From Darksidea phi (taxonomy: Eukaryota > Ascomycota > Dothideomycetes > Pleosporales > Lentitheciaceae): 64,000 bases of DNA. The position numbers and the translations under genes were made by a program. The DNA is taken from assembly GCA_030770425.1 (NCBI GenBank), contig JASJFT010000050.1, positions 1-64,000 of the forward strand. The letters are read 5' to 3'. The notes beneath the pieces were generated by a model. That model was given only the letters and a program-made list of their open reading frames with translations, ran no database searches and was not told where the DNA came from. Of the stretch, positions 1 to 11,896 are shown one piece after another (within the stretch, counting starts at the first letter, position 1; each line of letters opens with the position of its first letter).

Positions 1-119
1 GTGAGATGTCGAAACATTGAAACACAATGAGGTGATTAGAATCACGAAAAACACAGCCAGCCCAGGAGCCAACGTGATGTCACGCCGGGTAGTGGCCCAA
101 GCTCCTGGGGGAGGGGGAA
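1..119. repeat. Dispersed repeat, copy 1 (at left edge)
   Basis: A 119-bp stretch is repeated at 34009-34127 with only three differences (G/A, T/C, C/G). It contains a small hairpin (GTGATT-ag-AATCAC at 32-45) and a CGTGATGTCACG motif at 73-84, which is a perfect 12-bp palindrome in the other copy. Identity stops right after GGGGGAA in both copies. Copy 2 is bounded by TGTT..AACA, as an LTR end would be, but I see no target-site duplication. It could be a solo LTR or another transposon end. The window starts inside it, so the true left end is unseen. Confidence 0.75.
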
Positions 120-1481
120 TGCATATCAATATCTTCTGTATTTGAAACTTCACTACATCAGGTGAAGCGCATAGGCAACAACCCTTTTGACTGATGCACA
201 TGCATGTTTGTTCCCTACCATGGTACTCTTCCCTTCGAGGATATCAGTTACACTTCAAAGCCAACATGCGTAGTGATCCACTCTCAGTCCTCTCCCTCAC
301 AACGCCTCAAAGCCCTTTGCCAAATCCACCAAAATAGCCGTCAACTTCCCCGGTTGCGAGATTTGAAGAGAATGTCCTTTGAAGTTGAGGTAAAAAGTCA
401 GTAGTATGACTGTTGAGCAGATTAGCTATTGTAGGTAGTTCGCACGAGAGACCCTCACTCGAATCGTACGTATATTAAGCCCAAATCAACAGGTTGAAGT
501 AAACGTTATGTTTTATGGCCTCTACAAAATAATTCGTAAGGTACTTCTATTACAGTAAAGGCTTGAATGGATGCTTATATCAAGATTTGTGCACGGAGGA
601 GCTTCATCAAGAATTCTTTCGTTATGTTGTCCCGTGGTAAAGATTTCCTTAATCCCCGAGGTCAAAAATCTCGAAAGCGGAATACACCTCCGAAAGCCGC
701 TTCGAGTGCCTCACCCATGTCCGGTGGGTTCGCAGAGCGTATTTTGCCTAGTACACATATCTCACCTAACAAGGTAAATCCACATTATTCTGTTGCGGGA
801 CTAAAAGCATATTAGAGGGACTTGTGGAGGCAAACGTGGGCGGAATGTAAGTAGAAACGCAGCTTGCTGTCGAAAGTGTGAATTAGAACAAGGCACTAAG
901 TATTAAAAAGATAGAGCTGCGGCTATAGAGTGACTATGCATAGCGAAACTTTGGTGGGAAAAAGATTGCAAGGCGAAGAACAGGCTACTTTGCGTTGTGA
1001 GCGAATCTATCATACTTAAAGCGTTCAAGTCTGTTTCTGCAAGTGGATTATCGATAGTTTTGTTGCTTGTAAATGCAGAAGACAATGAACAATTTCGTAA
1101 ATGAGAAGTTTCATACGTGTGAAGTTGAGCTTACTTTATAGATGACATTTGATTGGCTAAGACGGCACATACGCAGCTCGTCACCTGCTTTGCCATTTCG
1201 AACGCGAACACCGTCGAGGCGCAAGCGTCTTCGCTCTCTATATCTCTCCACTCCCCCTCTTTATAGTAAATACCTTCTTTTGTAACATTTTGCGCGCCCT
1301 TGACATTAGCGCGCGGACTTTTCCGAGCTCCGTATCCGTTTTTGGGTCGTTTCATAACCGCGTCTCCGTATCCACATCCGAGTCTCGCGGCCTCTGTGCC
1401 TATTCTACCTTCCCCGCCACCGCACAATCGCTGTCGACAAGACTTTACACCGCGACACTCCATCGCGACCCGTAGCCGCAG
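120..1481. other. Intergenic, no supported gene
   Basis: AT-rich sequence with only short overlapping open frames on both strands, none with a recognisable motif or splice-consistent extension. The last 150 bases, which are pyrimidine-rich, probably hold the promoter and 5' leader of the FKBP gene. Confidence 0.6.
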
Positions 1482-3128
1482 ATGCGGTCCTTCAGCCTCT
1501 GCGCTCTCCCTCTCTCGCTCCTCTTGCCCGCGTTCGCCTCCGCACAAACGCTCGGCATCGAGGTCACTAAACCGGTAGACTGTACCCGCAAGACGCAAGA
1601 TGGCGACAAGATAACAGTAAACTACAAAGGAACGCTAGAAAGCGATGGATCACAGTTCGACTCGAGCTACGGAAGGACGCCGTTCAAGTTCACGCTTGGG
1701 AAAGGACAGGTTATCTCAGGATGGGACCAGGGACTGCTGGGCATGTGTATAGGCGAGGGGAGGAAGCTTACCATCCCGCCTGCAATGGGATATGGCAGCG
1801 ACGGAAGCGGCCCGATACCTGGCGGGGCGACGTTGAGTATGTCTTGGCCATTCACCATGACGCTACGGGCAGTTTGTGAATCTAACATGGTGCAGTATTC
1901 GAAACAGAACTGCTGGGCATAGCTGGAGTCCAACAGGAAGTTGCTCCCCAGCGACCGACGGTCGCGAAACCCACCGAGAAGCCGGAAGGCTCCCCAGAAT
2001 CGTCCACAACCGCCCCTACCCTCGAACCATCACCTCCCCCCACCGCCGCTGAAGATACCACCGACGACAAAGCGGTGCCCACCGCCACCGCAACCGATCC
2101 TGCAAAAGCCACCGCAGACCAAGCTAGCCCTATGGAATCTGAGGACAATGGCGAATGTCACCTACTGGGTCCATACGCGCTATTAGTGCAAGGCGCACTT
2201 GGACTGCTGGCTGTCTCATCTTTGGTGTACAAGCGATGGCGGGAGAGGCCACGACGCCCGCTCAAAATCTGGTTCTTCGACGTGTCCAAGCAGGTGTTTG
2301 GTTCCGTTCTTTTGCATCTTGCGAATATTCTCATGTCCATGCTTTCGTCGGGCAGCTTCGATGTCGCTGCGAAGACGAAGGCGACGGCACAATTTGCGGG
2401 TCAGGACGATGAAGGAAGGCAGCCAAACCCTTGCTCGTTCTACCTGCTCAACATTTTTATTGACGTAGGTTACCCTCTTTGATTAGTACGCAACACACTG
2501 ACATCCACAGACAACCATTGGTATCCCGATCCTTCTTCTGCTTCTCAAGGTCTTGCACCGAGCCTTCCTCCTCACACCCCTCGCGAAACCCGTCGAATCC
2601 ATCCGATCCGGAAACTACGGCCATCCCCCACGCGCAACATGGTGGCTCAAGCAATCCGTTATATACTTTCTCGGTCTCTTCGGGATGAAACTATGCGTCT
2701 TCCTCATATTCCAGCTCCTGCCATGGATCGCATGGGTCGGCGACTGGGCACTCCGATGGACAGAAGGCAACGAAGCCATACAAATCACATTCGTCATGTT
2801 CATCTTCCCGCTGATCATGAACGCGTTGCAATACTGGATCATCGATGGATTCATCAAGGAACCTGCCAGCGAAGACAGCCACTACGTCGTGGCCGCTGGA
2901 GAAGAAAGTGATGACGAGAGCGGCGATGAAGCATGGCTCAACCGGCATAGACGGGCGAGGAGAGAAGACGAAGAGGATAGCGATGTAGAAGTGGCGGAAA
3001 CGGAGCCGCTCAAAGAAGTTAATCCCCTGCCAATTCCTGTGCGGAGAAATAGCGGCAAGGGGAAGGAATATGATCCGGACCTGGACGGCGCACAGCAGCA
3101 AGGAGGCAGTAGTCGAAGAGGGGCATGA
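1482..3128 (+). CDS. FKBP prolyl isomerase fused in frame to YPL162C/STIMATE-like membrane protein
   Basis: Exons 1482-1836, 1896-2464 and 2511-3128 give 513 aa. Residues 1-22 are a signal peptide. An FKBP domain follows (about 25-130; [29 protein letters not shown]). Splicing the 59-nt intron (branch TCTAAC) restores the canonical [13 protein letters not shown] end. A Pro/Thr/Glu linker leads to [12 protein letters not shown] and [22 protein letters not shown], hallmarks of the fungal vacuolar/ER membrane family of yeast YPL162C (related to STIMATE/TMEM110). That part has several membrane spans and an acidic, charged tail. The family is normally a separate gene, and the ER FKBP normally ends soon after its domain. 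No stop separates the halves. Alternatively there are two genes, the second starting at ATG 2132, with an almost absent intergenic space. The domains are certain; the fusion as one protein is inferred from the open frame. Confidence 0.8.
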
Positions 3129-3798
3129 GACAGGAGGTTTTGATCACTTGTTTTACATTCGTTTGTTTGCCTTAAAAGGAGTGAGTGGTGTTTTATACTT
3201 AGACAAATGGTACGCCTAGCTTGCATGGTTGGGGCGGCTTCAACTACGTCAGTAGAGTGTGTATAACAGTATATGAGATTTGCTCCCTCGTCTAGTCCGT
3301 TATTCTGTGTGCAAGTTCGATTCTTAGTAGTCAGAAATCTGAGTTATTGTGTTCGAAACACTTATTGCCTTTTCCGCCATATAATGCCAGCGGTGTTACT
3401 AGTTGAGGCACTTTGTGATTGGCTTGACCACTGGAAGTAAATCTGGCGCTTGCAAAAGAAAAATTCGGCGGCTCTAAAGCTTTGTGCAAATAGTAATTGT
3501 AATTGAGCCTTTTTAATGAGGATCACAGGGTTGCTCCGCCTGCCAGCTCTCCAGGAGGACGACGGTTCCGGCAACATTCGCTCTTTCCTACCGACAAACA
3601 CTCCTGCTCTCCCCAAAGTTTCACACCGTCTCAATCAGTCATCGCGCCTCCTTCAACACCACGACCTGTTTATCGTATGCTCGTCCTCGCCCTCCCGACC
3701 CTACCCAGTGGTCCACCACCACACCACCCATTCATCGCGAGCATCGCCCACACCCGCTATCCATACTATTTCTACTTGCAACCCTCGCTACCACGACA
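3129..3798. other. Intergenic, no supported gene
   Basis: 3' flank of the FKBP/membrane-protein gene and 5' flank of the WSC pseudogene. The part from about 3540 onward is C-rich and pyrimidine-rich, as in a fungal promoter. Overlapping short frames here carry no recognisable domain. Confidence 0.5.
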
Positions 3799-4874
3799 AT
3801 GCGTACATGCTTTACCATTGCGACGGCTTTGCTGTCATGCGCTGCTTCTACAGTCCTGTCTGGTGGGCGTTGCGGCGGGCAATTAGTGCCGGAAGCGTAT
3901 TATACCACGGTGGAGGAAAATAAAGTGCACTTCGAGAGCACTGAAAGTAAGTTCATGCTTTCGGCTCTTGACTGCTTTAATAATCGAGTGTCAAGACGGG
4001 TTTGCGACATCGGCTGATGATGAGCTCACATCGATCACTGGGACACGAACGGAGACTCCGACTACCTATGCATCGACGAGCACAACGACCGCGGGTTAGG
4101 AGCCCACAGATGACTTAAGATACGGTCATTGGCACCACTATGGATGTTTCAACTTGATGGCACCAGGCCATGATGCCATGGGCGGAAATACCGTGTTCCA
4201 GAACTCGGATATCCGCGTTAGTCCAGTCACTGCTCACTCAGCGCATAATACCTCTTTGAGAAACGAATGCTAACCTTGTCTGAGCAACTTTCCATAAAGG
4301 ATATAGACGTCCTAACCTGCATGCGGCACTGCGAAGGAGGCCACCAATCATGGTTTGGTATTCACAACGTAGAGGATTGCTACTGCGGCATGACTTTGCT
4401 GGACACAGCGCTCCAAGTATCCGCCGAAAGCTTTTGCGATAAAAGATGCAAGCTTGATAACAACCAAAACGGACCGTGGTTCCCTTGCGGCGACGAAGGA
4501 GGGTAGATTCCCCTTGGCTCCATCTCGGACGATGTGTACACTGACCGGTGTCCAGCGTATCTGTCTATCGCCATGACTTTTGGCACTCTACACTCGCACC
4601 GCAATCCAGCCCTGCCGGCCGCCCCTGGGAAGGTCTCTGGACCTTTTGGTTGCCTACATTTGGAGTATTCTTCACGCTCTGGCGTGGTTTTGCCGGCGAG
4701 TGGTTTGCCTGGTGGCACCATCCTTGGACGAATGATCATATGGTCATGTTCATCGTCAGTTTCGTTGTCTCACCTATATCGACAATGGTGACGACGGTAA
4801 TCCTCTTTTCAATTTGGGACGCGATGGGGAACCCAGATGCCCACCTGGCTGGGGCCCCGCTACCGGGCACATAA
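3799..4874 (+). pseudogene. WSC-domain secreted/cell-surface protein, decayed
   Basis: ATG 3799 opens a signal peptide (MRTCFTIATALLSCAAS). A plausible intron at 3947-3995 joins GAA-A to AC-GGG and opens a Ser/Thr-rich linker typical of WSC proteins. An in-frame TAG at 4097-4099 then interrupts it. The WSC domain follows: WHHYGCF near 4150, then, after a probable intron (GTTAGT..CTGAG, branch GCTAAC), TCMRHCEGG, WFGIHNVEDCYCG, ESFCDKRC and PCGDEGG. A second in-frame stop lies at 4504. Another frame further on (4548-4874) is strongly hydrophobic and may be the former membrane anchor. WSC domains bind glycans in wall sensors and secreted enzymes. Two stops and a frame change argue for a pseudogene; undetected introns could rescue part of it. 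Confidence 0.6.
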
Positions 4875-5099
4875 AGCTTCGGTTGGGGTGCGGGTTATGG
4901 TAATGTTAAGGATTCCGATAGCTTTCGGAGTGGTTTTCAAGGCTGCGGACGGCGGGAAGAGCTGACGGTTGCGCGCGTTTTCCGTAGAATGTTAACTTCA
5001 TCACTTGCATTGGTGCCTAGTCTTCAGGGACCCTTCGACTACCTATTCTTCCTGACCGGGGCATATTTACTCACTCCTTACAACTGCCTCAATTCGCTC

Positions 5100-7039
5100 C
5101 TAGGCTCCACAACCCCCCTCCATCGTACAATATGGCATTTGAATCGGCTCCGCCCCTACACCCCTCTTCACTAACCTTTCCCTCATTTCGCTCAATCTTG
5201 GAGCCGCCTCCTTCTGACTCCTACCTTTCCCTTCCGCATCTGTAGCTCCACTCCAGAGCACTTCTGCAGCGGCGGCTGCGCGTGGCCAACCCATTTGATC
5301 TGCATTAGATGGATCGGTCTGTTCGCCCCAGAGGTGAACTTCACCGCCGAGAACGAGATGATGTTTTGAGGTGGGGACATTGGCAAGGGGATCGTAGGAG
5401 TAGATGGCTCGCCAGTTGTGGTAGGGTGCGCAGTCTAGGGGGTTGGTATGTTAGCATTGACTGGAGCGTGATCACGAAGTGGAATTTGCGTATGAGGATA
5501 GGGACCGTACAATCCTGGTATTGGCCTGGGTAATTTGAGTCGACATTGAGCCATTGGCCTTTGCCGCAATCAAGATACTACGCCACTAGTCAGCAGCATA
5601 TCGAAGGAGGAACGAGAGAGTTAGGTCAAAGGGACGGTCAATAGTACCCAATACTGATAATTTCCTACAAGAGCCTTGTGTCCTTTCTCCACAATCTGAT
5701 TGACTGCCTCATCGCTCCGCCAACTCTGAACCACAACATCCTCCCCAAGCGTCAAGTCCCACTCCAACAGCATCTCCTCCCACACAACTGGTGCAAGGCC
5801 CCTCTTCCTAAGCTGCTCATGATTTCGATCAATGAATTTCTGCATGAGGGGTTGTAAAACAGCAGGATCATTGGAGCGTACGGTATCGTCGAGTAGGTAA
5901 GCGTTTTTGTTGACTTCATCGCCGCCGGTATGGAAGTAACTCGAGTATGGCGCGATGCGCGGGAGTAGGTCATCGAAGAGCTTCTCGAGAAAACCGTAGA
6001 CCGCGGTAGAATTTAGTTTTAGGGTTCCAGAGGGGGGCTCGCCAGCATAGTTGGAGTGGTCTGGTTGGATGTCGAATGCGGCGATGAGGTCAGGGTTGCT
6101 GTGGTAGATTGAGGATGTGTGGCCTGGAATGTCGATCTCTGTAATGAGTTGCACACCCTGGATCGCTGCGTGGTATTGCAGGTCCTCGAAGTCTGATACC
6201 GTGTACATCAAGTCGGGCCGAAAAGCACCCTTTGCGGCTAGAGTCGGTAGAGATGGGATTTCGAGCGGCCAGGATTGCGAGTCCGTGATGTGGAGATGTA
6301 GACGGTTCATTTTGGTGTAGGCGAGCGCGTCAATGGTGCGTTTTATATCTTTGACTGGGTAGAAGTGCCGTGAGACGTCGAGATTGAGGCCGCGATGGGG
6401 AAACTTGGGGGTGTCATAGATGACGACTGGGGCGAGGGTCGTGTATGCAGTGCCTGAGGTGTGTTGGAAGAAGAGCTGGGTGAAGGTTGTAAGGCCGCGT
6501 ATGATACCAATGCTGGAGTTCGCGGAGATGATAGCTTCACCTCTCCCGGTCAAGGTGAGGCTGTACGACTCATCGATGCTGCCTGCTAATGGTTTGGCTA
6601 TGTCTTCTGGGTCTTTTTGCAGAGATCTTAGTTGCACGTGTGAGATGCAGGGTGCGTTGGAAGAATCTGGCTCTGTCCAGTTTCTTGGGTGAAATTTCCA
6701 GGGGACGAAGTTTTTCTTGAATATGACATTGTATGCGGAGTCGACGGCGTGCTTGACCAACTCATCTCCGGTCAACGCTTGTTCTTTCGGGGTTCCGCGC
6801 CCGCGATGGCTGTTTTCATTCTCTTGTGGTCGCACATATACCTCAGACCAATTGTATCTGAAGACGCCGTCGTAGTCATATTGGTCTTTGAGGGATGATT
6901 CTTCGCTTGTGGTGCCCCATTGAAAGATGACGTCTTTTGATATACAGAGTACATTTTCGCCGTGCTCATAGTGCGTAGGGATGGGCCATATCGCTGATGC
7001 TAGGGATGCAAACAGCGAAAAGGAAAGGAAAGATTTCAT
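5100..7039 (-). CDS. Secreted beta-N-acetylhexosaminidase, GH20
   Basis: Exons 7039-5648, 5577-5511 and 5434-5100 give 597 aa. The start is chosen because MKSFLSFSLFASLASA is a clear signal peptide; an upstream in-frame ATG would bury it. GH20 landmarks are RGLTTFTQL, FPHRGLNLDVSRHFYPV, LHLHITDSQSWPLE, ITEIDIPGHT and the catalytic Asp-Glu pair in HTGGDEVN (about residue 370). After splicing come NYQYW-YLDCGKGQW, GGEVHLWGEQTD and WPRAAAAAEVLWSG. Both introns have good sites; the second has branch TGCTAAC. The enzyme removes terminal GlcNAc/GalNAc from chitin oligomers and glycans outside the cell. Length and motif order match intact fungal enzymes. Confidence 0.9.
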
Positions 7040-7684
7040 TTTTATGGACTCCGCAGAAGATGCCATAGAGGATGCGGAGTCTGTAGTTCCAACGATAGAA
7101 CTAGAAGAACAAGAAAATGTCCCAGTAAGCAGCACAGAGCTGGTATCAAAGAGATTCAGAAATGCTCTTCATGTCTTGTTGGGGAGCATTCATCGGTGGG
7201 GTGTCGAGGGAGCTGCTTGGGCACCTTGCGTACCGTGCGCGGCCAAATTCCTTAGAGAACGGTCCACTATGCTAGTACCACCCTAACATCAAGGCCGGAG
7301 TCGAGGTTCTGCATCTAAGACTAACACCCGACCACTATGGCTCAAATGCCGTTAGATTAGGGCGTTACGAACACCCCCGCTTTTCGTTTGCCTGGCTTCC
7401 CCGCAGATGGAATTTTGAGGTGGACCGTTAGTGCGCACAAGCAAGGCTTACGGCCGCCGAACGCTCCGTGCCGCGGCACAGCATGTGATGTAGGACGGAC
7501 ACTTGGCTGCTTCAGGCATACGTTGCGGCATTCACGGTCCACACGTCATCATGTACGTTTATTGTTCCTAGTTAAGTAGGTGCCTCGGCCGCTTCGACAC
7601 CTAGGACTTTGGTGTCTCTTTGCCATGCTCCAAAACACCATAGATCTCGTCTAAGAAGTCTATGCCCCTTGAGCCGTGCCCACC
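7040..7684. other. Divergent intergenic region between GH20 and P450 genes
   Basis: This is the shared 5' space of two divergently transcribed genes, so it probably holds both promoters. I see no RNA gene or repeat. The P450 start sits in a good fungal context (CCCACCATG). Confidence 0.5.
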
Positions 7685-9378
7685 ATGCTCAACCACGTCC
7701 AAACCTCCCTCTCGACGCCTCGAGTAGTGGGCGCAGTCCTCGTGGCCTTTATCGTCTACTGGATCGCCCGCACGCTCTCCCTCAATGTCCGTCTTCGCAA
7801 GCTCGGGGCACGTGCGCCTGTTCGACGCTCGTATTGGCCCTATAGCATCGACATGGCATACGATTTGATCACCCATTCACTTGCCAATAGGCACTACGAA
7901 CTATGGATCAATATGTTTGCGAAATGGGCTCCTACGCAGTGGACAATGGAAGCAGGCGTAGGCGAGAGAGTGGTATTGACCGCAGAACCAGAGAACATCA
8001 AGGCGGTCCTGGCGACACAGTTTAAGGACTTCGGTAAAGGAGAGGCATTCCACAAAGACTTTTTTCTGTTCCTCGGAAATGGTGGGTATTCCCGCGCAAA
8101 ACAATCCGCGAGAGCATTGAGTCTTTGGCAGAATTCAGCATAGAACTGGGTAGACAAGGGACTTCCAGCTAAACTGCTAATTTTTGACAGGAATTTTTGC
8201 CGTCGACGGCCACCTCTGGCAGGATTCTCGCCAACTGATTCGGCCTCAGTTCGTCAAAGATCGTGTGAGCGACCTCAACATCTTTGAAGAGCATGTACAA
8301 GTCTTGCTGCAAAGAATGAGTGCTAGTCCGGAAGTCGATATGATGGACCTATTCTTCCGATTCTCATTGGACGCAGCGACCCATTTTCTACTGGGTAAAG
8401 GTGTTGAAAGCTTGCGCCAAACTCGGACACCCTTCGCAGATGCCTTTTCCAATGTGCAGCGAGTCCAGGGTTTGATAGCTAGGCTCGGGTAAGCAGTTAC
8501 TGCTCTGTTTGTTTTTACCAAGCTCCACTAACCTACACACACACAGACCTTTGAATTGGGCCGTTCCGCGCAAGAGAATGGGGTTTTACGAATCCCTCAA
8601 GATCATGAACAGTTTCGTCGACGGGTTCATCGAGAAAGCACTTGCCCTCTCTCCACAAGAGCTCGAAGAGAAGACGAACCACGATGACGGCTATACTTTT
8701 CTGCATGCGATTGCAGCATACACACGCGACCGCCAGACGCTGCGCGATCAAATCGTCTCGATTCTTCTTGCAGGTCGGGACACGACCGCCTGTACTCTAG
8801 CATGGACCATCTACGAGCTCTCTCTACAGCCCGAAATCGTCAAAAAGCTTCGCCAAGAGATCATTGAAAAAGTCGGACTTGAACGAACCCCAACCTACGA
8901 GGACTTGAAGAGCATGAAATATCTCCAGCACATCCTACATGAGACGCTTCGCCTCTACCCTGTAGTTCCTTACAACGTCCGCTTCGCGCTGAAAGACACC
9001 ACTCTTCCCGTCGGTGGCGGACCTGACGGGCAACAGCCCGTCGCAGTCCTCAAGGGAACACCGGTCGGATACTCCACGCTCGTTATGCAACGTCGTGCAG
9101 ACCTTTATCCTCCTCCAGAATCAGGCTTCCCAGCGGTGGAAAAATTCGTTCCCGAGCGTTGGGAGCACTGGACGCCAAAACCTTGGATGTATATCCCGTT
9201 CAACGGCGGGCCGAGGATTTGCATTGGGCAGAACTTTGCGCTAACAGAGATGGCATATACGCTTGTGAGGCTGTTCCAGAGGTTTGAGACGGTGGAGAAC
9301 AGGATGGATGGGTTTCCTGGCTTGCATTCAGACATCGTACTGCAGCCTGGAAAGGAGGTGAAGGTTGCGTTCAGATGA
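7685..9378 (+). CDS. Cytochrome P450, CYP52-like
   Basis: Exons 7685-8081, 8191-8488 and 8547-9378 give 508 aa. An N-terminal membrane anchor (VVGAVLVAFIVYWIART) holds it in the ER membrane. The I-helix oxygen-binding motif is AGRDTTA, the K-helix ExxR is ETLR in HETLRLYP, and the heme loop is FNGGPRICIGQNFALTE with Cys near residue 455. The heme-loop sequence and the GIFAVDGHLWQ(D)SR(Q)LIRPQF segment resemble the CYP52 clan, which terminally hydroxylates alkanes and fatty acids; the actual substrate is unknown. Intron 1 starts GTGGGT, a weak donor, but it restores the conserved GNGIFAVDG junction. No biosynthetic cluster partners are evident. Confidence 0.88.
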
Positions 9379-9848
9379 GCTGGGAGTAACGTGCCTGGTT
9401 TAATGATTGATGACTTGTTACCACAATAAGCTACAGGAACAATTGCCTTTACTTATTTTTTCAAGTGCCGTTTCATCGTCTGATTAGTTAGTTACAACGG
9501 GGACAGAAAAGCTTAGCTACTATTACCCAGGTCATTCACTTACTAAATAGTTTGATAGACCATTGCTTGAGGATACAGCCACGTTGGTGTACCAAATCAT
9601 CTCTGACATGCACGATCTCACGAGCGACAATTTCTTGGGTAAGCTTCAGTAGGTAAAAGTTAATACCAACTATACCCTATATCGCCATAAGTTCCTCTAC
9701 TTGTAACAATAAGCCTAGGGAGAAAACATTTGCACGACGTTAAGCCAGGTTGTTAGAGTGTTTCAACGTGCTGGATATTCTACCAGCTTTCAAGACGTAA
9801 CGCTTTCTTATCCATTCAGTGTAAATCCTACAGGGTCCTACAATACCA
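9379..9848. other. Convergent intergenic region
   Basis: AT-rich 3' flanks of the P450 (plus strand) and the DUF3176 gene (minus strand). Nothing else is seen. Confidence 0.5.
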
Positions 9849-11896
9849 CTATTTATTCAAAGAACCTTGAAGTCTCCACTCGCTCTCTGAATTCTGTTTC
9901 AGCGAGGCTCTCGCAAGTCGCAAAGTGTTCGCATTCTCCGATGGGCTCCGCAATCCTCCAGTATGTAGGTGCAGTTCCTCGCTGAGCGCCATCAGCGTCG
10001 ATAAGGAGGATGATTTCCAGTTCATGTATTTGTTCGCTTGTACACTCGATTGCACAATCGTGGCTACCACGAATACCACGCTTAGCAGGGCCAGTGTCAC
10101 TGGTGCAGCGATCCAACCCCATTGTACATGGACAAAGGTTTGCTCTCGCCATGCCGTGCCGTTGGCCCTCATGAATATATTGGTAACGTTTTGGTTACCA
10201 TCCATGCTGCTGGAGGTTTGGTCTATTTGCCGGACTCTGGTGAGAGTTAAAAGTGTCCATACGGTTTTCTTCACACAAGGACTGACTTACACGTTGGTCA
10301 TGCTAGTTGCCGTGTTCTGCAGGACTTGAGTTAGGCCTTGATGAATTTCGGCGTCGTCTAACGTTAGCTTAATTCCATCTTCATATCTCGGGTAAAATCT
10401 GTGCCAGAATGTCTCGGCAGCATCAGAGGTTTTGTAAAAATCTGCTGCTTTCTGACGGACGGAACCCCTCAAGGTTTTGCGAAGGTAATTGGAAAGGATG
10501 AGATGTGTGCGATTATCGATGTAGTAGTTGTATTCCTCCGCGAAGTTGGCACCAAAGTTGGACATGGTGTTAAATTTAGGTCCAGTGAGAGCGCCCTCCC
10601 CCCCACTGAATTTATGCGCCGAACTCTGCCTCGTGGTGAGTGCAGTACCATTAACGACCGAGCTGTTGAACTCCTGGACACACCATTCTAGCACAAACTC
10701 AAAGGCGTTGAACGGGCTCTCCTCCGGCCTCGAAAAGTTCCGGTAAAATAGGAAGACGTCGGCAAGTGGCCAAGGGTTGTCTGAGAATGCGATAGAATCG
10801 CTAAAGTCCAGCAGGTTGGAGGTCCCTGCAGGCTTAGCCACAGAAGACATGTTCACGCGGGATGCGGCAGATGCGGAGTTCTGGATGTAGTTTCTATCGG
10901 TCAGAGACCCTCTCGTCACGGTCATTTTACTAGCGTTATCGAAGACCTTAGCATGCTCTACGTGAGCTGAGACGTCTTGCCATCTCATGCACACCGCTAA
11001 TGATCGGTAGAGAGGCCAGGTACAATTTCCTGTTGCACAAAATGGCAGAGTTTCGTTCAGGACTGAACCAGAAGTAAGAAGACCATTTTGCACTGCGGCT
11101 TGCATGAAAAGTGGAGGATCTTGAATCTGAACTGTGTTTTGTTCCCCTGTTCGATGCAAATAATAAGTTAGTCACTACGTCCTACGCAAATACTTAGATG
11201 ATAGCAAACAGTCAACGTACAGTCAAAAAAGTTGTCAGCTTGAGAAGCAGTTGCCCATGTCAATGCTGTAGACACATACGCGGGACTAGACGGATCTGCT
11301 TGGGGCCGTCGATTATAGTGTATAAGCTGTTGAGATAAAGGGTCGACGGCGAGGCCAAAGATGAGAAGGAATGCCCCAATGGAGACGAATTGTCTATCGA
11401 CCTGTTAGCACCAATAAATCAAAAGCGATAGATTACGCGATTACTGTACATTGATTCTCCAGAGTAGTACCAGAGAACCGAGCGCGCCTCTACTGCCCTG
11501 ATCAAAAACCTCCAACTCCGTCAACAGCCTGGCGGAGCCCGAGAACCAAGCCCACTTCTGTTGACTGATGCACTCGGCCACGGGGAGAAGTAATGAGGCA
11601 CGGCCGACGGTCGCCAGGATGGCAATAATGGTATTGAGGGTTATGCCCATGCCCATGATGGAATTAAGTTCGGGTGCAGGTTTATTTTGATAATGGATCA
11701 AAATGAAACAAATTGCGATGATCGAGACAGTGCCGAGAGTGAGGGAAAGGAGTTCATAAAGCCACCAGTTTTGAACCCAAGCCGCGTAAAAAGTAGTCCG
11801 TTGCTGTGGCCGTGTAGATTCATCTTTAGGCTTGGTTGCCAACGATAGCAATCCTTCATTTGGGGGCTCTCTTGCTCCGTCGTCAGAATCACCCAT
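9849..11896 (-). CDS. DUF3176 multi-pass membrane protein
   Basis: Exons 11896-11450, 11401-11221, 11146-10291 and 10236-9849 give 623 aa. The N-terminal part (WVQNWWLYELLSLTLG, then AECISQQKWAWF and VFDQGSRGALGSL) is the DUF3176 signature of filamentous ascomycetes. Two or three membrane spans lie near the N terminus and one strong span near the C terminus (WIAAPVTLALLSVVFVVATI). The central part is a large, probably extracytoplasmic region with many NxS/T sites and a CATGNCTWP motif typical of this family. Function is unknown. The start was placed at MGDSDDG; an in-frame ATG 30 codons upstream is possible. All three introns have good sites and keep frame. Confidence 0.85.

Noticed and set aside
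1131..1598. 155-codon minus-strand ORF over the FKBP start
   Set aside because: Antisense shadow of the FKBP exon and its pyrimidine-rich leader; Glu/Arg-rich from that composition.
3300..3340. Possible tRNA box B (GTTCGATTC)
   Set aside because: No matching box A or cloverleaf arms in the surrounding bases.
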